Shown here one piece after another: positions 61,340 through 64,000 of a stretch of DNA of 64,000 nt. The position numbers and the translations under genes are program-made. Below the pieces are notes generated by a model. It worked only from the letters and a program-made list of their open reading frames with translations, was not told the origin of the DNA and did not search any database. How positions within the stretch are numbered: the first letter of the stretch is position 1; each line of letters opens with the position of its first letter. The DNA is taken from contig JARVKI010000011.1 of assembly GCA_036674765.1 (NCBI GenBank), positions 310,001 through 374,000 of the forward strand, read 5' to 3'. This DNA comes from Seiridium cupressi (taxonomy: Eukaryota > Ascomycota > Sordariomycetes > Amphisphaeriales > Sporocadaceae).

Positions 61340-64000
61340 TGCGAACTCTGCCCCCGGGCGCAGGACACGTCAAAAGGTTATAAGCGCATTAGGTCTCTCC
61401 CGAGCAGTAGCTTGACTCGTCACGCTACGATAGTTGCGACGACACGCACCGCGAAATGCGGAAACTAGAGAAACCAAATCTAGGTGGGCTAGCACTAATA
61501 AGAAGCATACCGAGTAAGGACGACGATCCTTGATCATGTACGCTAGCAGCAGCAACGGCCTAGAGGCCCACAGACCGCTAGAGAGCTGCAGTAAACAGGG
61601 ATTGTTAGCTGCAGCAGTGGAACCGCAGAGGCAGCCCGCTGCAACCCAAATTTGAGCAGCATCAATGCGACGCACGAACTGGCATGACCGGCATGCTGTG
61701 ACCCGTCTTCTGAGGAATCGTAGATGGCCCTAGAACAGATTTTGAAAGTCAAAGGCTTTTAGTCTCCATCTTTAGGAAGGGATTTTATGGTAACCCGTCT
61801 TCTCAGACACGAGGAGAAAAGGTGCGAGTAGTGTATCTTAGCCTTCAGCCTCATACTGCGAGTTGGATTGCGCTTGACACGTTCCGCACAAACTCCTTAG
61901 CCAGTTTGCATTCAGGGGCCTCTAAGTGGTCCACAGTATTAATATAGGCTGCCTCGGGTATGCGAAATTGTGAAATTACTGATCGTGACCTGTTCCATTG
62001 GCAAATTGATTGGAACTTTTCAGTTATTCTATACAGCACACTGTATGATCATGTTCTGTTCCCATGCTACGAAACTCGGATTGCTTGGCCCGTCCACATA
62101 CTACATGTATGGTATGTATACGGCGAACCCCCCGTAGCCAGTAAGCTCCATATCACTAAAAAGCTCGACGCAACGGGTCGGCCGAAGATCTCGATTAGGT
62201 CAGATAGCAAGTCGCGCACAGTGTCAGCAGAGTCATTCCGGCTGGTGGTGTGTGGGTGTGCACCAAAGTTCGTACATCGTCACACCGCTTACTTTGTGCT
62301 CACACCGGCTCGATTGCTTTTTGCCTTGTCAGTTCGGTATACGTGCTTCCTTCACCTTGACGCGGGAGGAATCAGCTTGCACGCATGACCTCAGGCCGTG
62401 GTCGAATCACCAACCCCAGCTGCTGCACATCCCACATGCAAGCTCCCCTGTAGGTCGCTAAGGAGATGGTTGTCTCTGATTGGCAAGCCGGAGCCTTTCC
62501 TCAGAAATGATGAATCTTAGAACTACGACCCAGATCTCCACAGACTCGGGCTGCCAAGGGCGAGCCCCGTTTTGATCGAATGGAATAGGGCGTTGATGAA
62601 CTCATTGATCTCCAATTGTCATGGTGCTGCAAGTTACAGTGGCGCGCATCCTTTATTGGCAAACACTGTTTATACGCTACATTATATTCCCCTGATATAG
62701 ACTTCTATGACACTGACTGGTACACTGGCTGAGAACGAAGTAGGCGATTACCACACTGTGCTCTATAGGTCGGCAATCCCCATACCACACCAGATGCTGT
62801 GTTCTACCTAGACATGCAAGTAACGTCCGAGGCGGAACCTCCATGTCGAACATATCAAATCATCCGGTCCCGTACTAACCTAGGTGGTGTTATGTGGTGG
62901 CACCCGCCGAAAGAAGATGCTTGCCTCACCACTCTTTCCCTCCCAGCGCCCGCCCCGTGCGCATCGGCGAGAATTTCCTTTGGTCATGAGTATCCCATCC
63001 CACCCACACTGTCGAGTGCTTATCTAAGGTTCGGCATGCCTCATGTGGCTATTGGCCCACATCGCCTACCTACTTTGTGAGATATTGCCTTTCGCGATAA
63101 GACTCTGGGAACACATGACAGTCCAGCGGCTGTCTCCCTGCTTTAGCGCACCTGCATGCCCCACGCTTTCCCCAGATCGTTTAAAGGTGATTCTAAGACT
63201 CAGTTTCTTGCTAAGACGTGACCGAGCTTTGCATCCTTTGGGCAGTCTGTGCACGTTTATTTATATCATGCATCCGACTCTCTTTCCTTTGGTGTTTGCT
63301 ACATAAATTTGCCCAGTGATCTTCGAGACGCCTTTCGAAGCATTGCCGTTGTGATCCTCAGGGACAAATACTTCGCTCAAGCTGTTTTCCGGTACCTAGG
63401 CTAAGCGCGGCAGTCGACGGGCCAGGACTAGCCATAACGGTTATACATACATAATCCCGAGCAGCGGATTGAAATTGGTTTGTATCAAGCTAGGTCAAGC
63501 TAAGCAGTCATCTCGTATTTTGAAGCATATCTATTTTCGATGGATGACAACCTCAGAGGTATTTGTTTCAATCATCGCCAAAGCTTATGATTTGAGTAGG
63601 CTCTAGTAGAAGAATCATTCTTAAGTTTATAGAATATTGAGTATTCAGGTGAGCTATTACGACAGACGATACATAGAGTCGTTGTTTCGCTGCTCAACCA
63701 TCGGAGTCCAGATCACAGTCTTCGCTGTAGACGACTAGTATTGAGATGCAAGATGAGCAATATTGTTTCTGGCGCTAATAGTGTCTGTAATGCCTTGCTT
63801 GCTCGTCTGCAGAATTTCAATTCCGTTCACTGAAACGACGCCAAGGTCATACACGCTGTCCAAATGCCAGTTACGATATGGTAGAATATTCAGCTAGGTT
63901 TCCTGATCGTTCATGGTCTTACTATAATCAGTTATCTTCATAGACCTGAACTACCAACAAGAGTATTACATTCTATGTTCAGAGAACGAGTGTTGGAGTT
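61340..64000. other. yvc1 upstream region and unassigned end of window
   Basis: The first several hundred bases should hold the yvc1 promoter. Beyond that, short frames (for example 61960-62388 and 62799-63080 on +) show no motif or intron support. The window ends in AT-richer DNA without a recognised gene. Confidence 0.5.

Overview
The window is nuclear DNA of a filamentous ascomycete (Pezizomycotina), most likely a Sordariomycete of the Hypocreales type. The reasons are the many short spliceosomal introns (mostly 45-140 nt, GTAAGT-like donors, CTGAC/CTAAT branch sites, YAG acceptors), a VIB-1-type NDT80/PhoG regulator, a long fungal YVC1 channel, and a tRNA-Gln with a short intron after position 37. 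Gene placement is from reading and splicing by eye; no search was run. All exon joins reported for the named genes keep frame.

Layout. 1-1703 is gene-free. 1704-3234 is a RAD51-paralogue (RAD55-like) gene. 3235-6056 is AT-richer and carries a 222-bp inverted-repeat element (5449-5670) in front of an orphan gene (6100-6795). 8165-15310 is a compact housekeeping block: a BTB-bromodomain protein (+), an auxin-efflux-carrier-family transporter (-), TIM21 (-) and GLO3 ArfGAP (+). The last two are divergent. From about 16.8 to 27.8 kb there is an 11-kb stretch without a recognisable gene. It leads into the vib-1/xprG-type transcription factor (27781-30218). Another gene-free stretch follows (30.2-38.9 kb), then a bZIP factor (-, 38910-40015) and more gene-poor DNA with one short hydrophobic ORF.

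44.6-61.3 kb is dense again: pyridoxamine-phosphate oxidase (-), tRNA-Gln(CUG) (-), deoxyhypusine hydroxylase (+), RNA polymerase I subunit A12.2 (-), the cohesin loader SCC2/Mis4 (+), a 71-aa single-span protein (+) and the TRP-like channel YVC1 (-). 61.3-64 kb holds nothing recognised.

There is no operon or gene cluster. The housekeeping genes belong to unrelated pathways: DNA repair, cohesion, mitochondrial import, Golgi traffic, hypusination of eIF5A, rRNA transcription, vitamin B6 and vacuolar calcium. The two transcription factors each sit in unusually large gene-free surroundings. I found no convincing undescribed system. The best leads are the transition-decayed inverted-repeat element, the empty flanks and complex 5' end of vib-1, a 26-nt micro-exon in the YVC1 pore loop, a bromodomain lacking its acetyl-lysine asparagine, and an AT-hook-like tail on SCC2.
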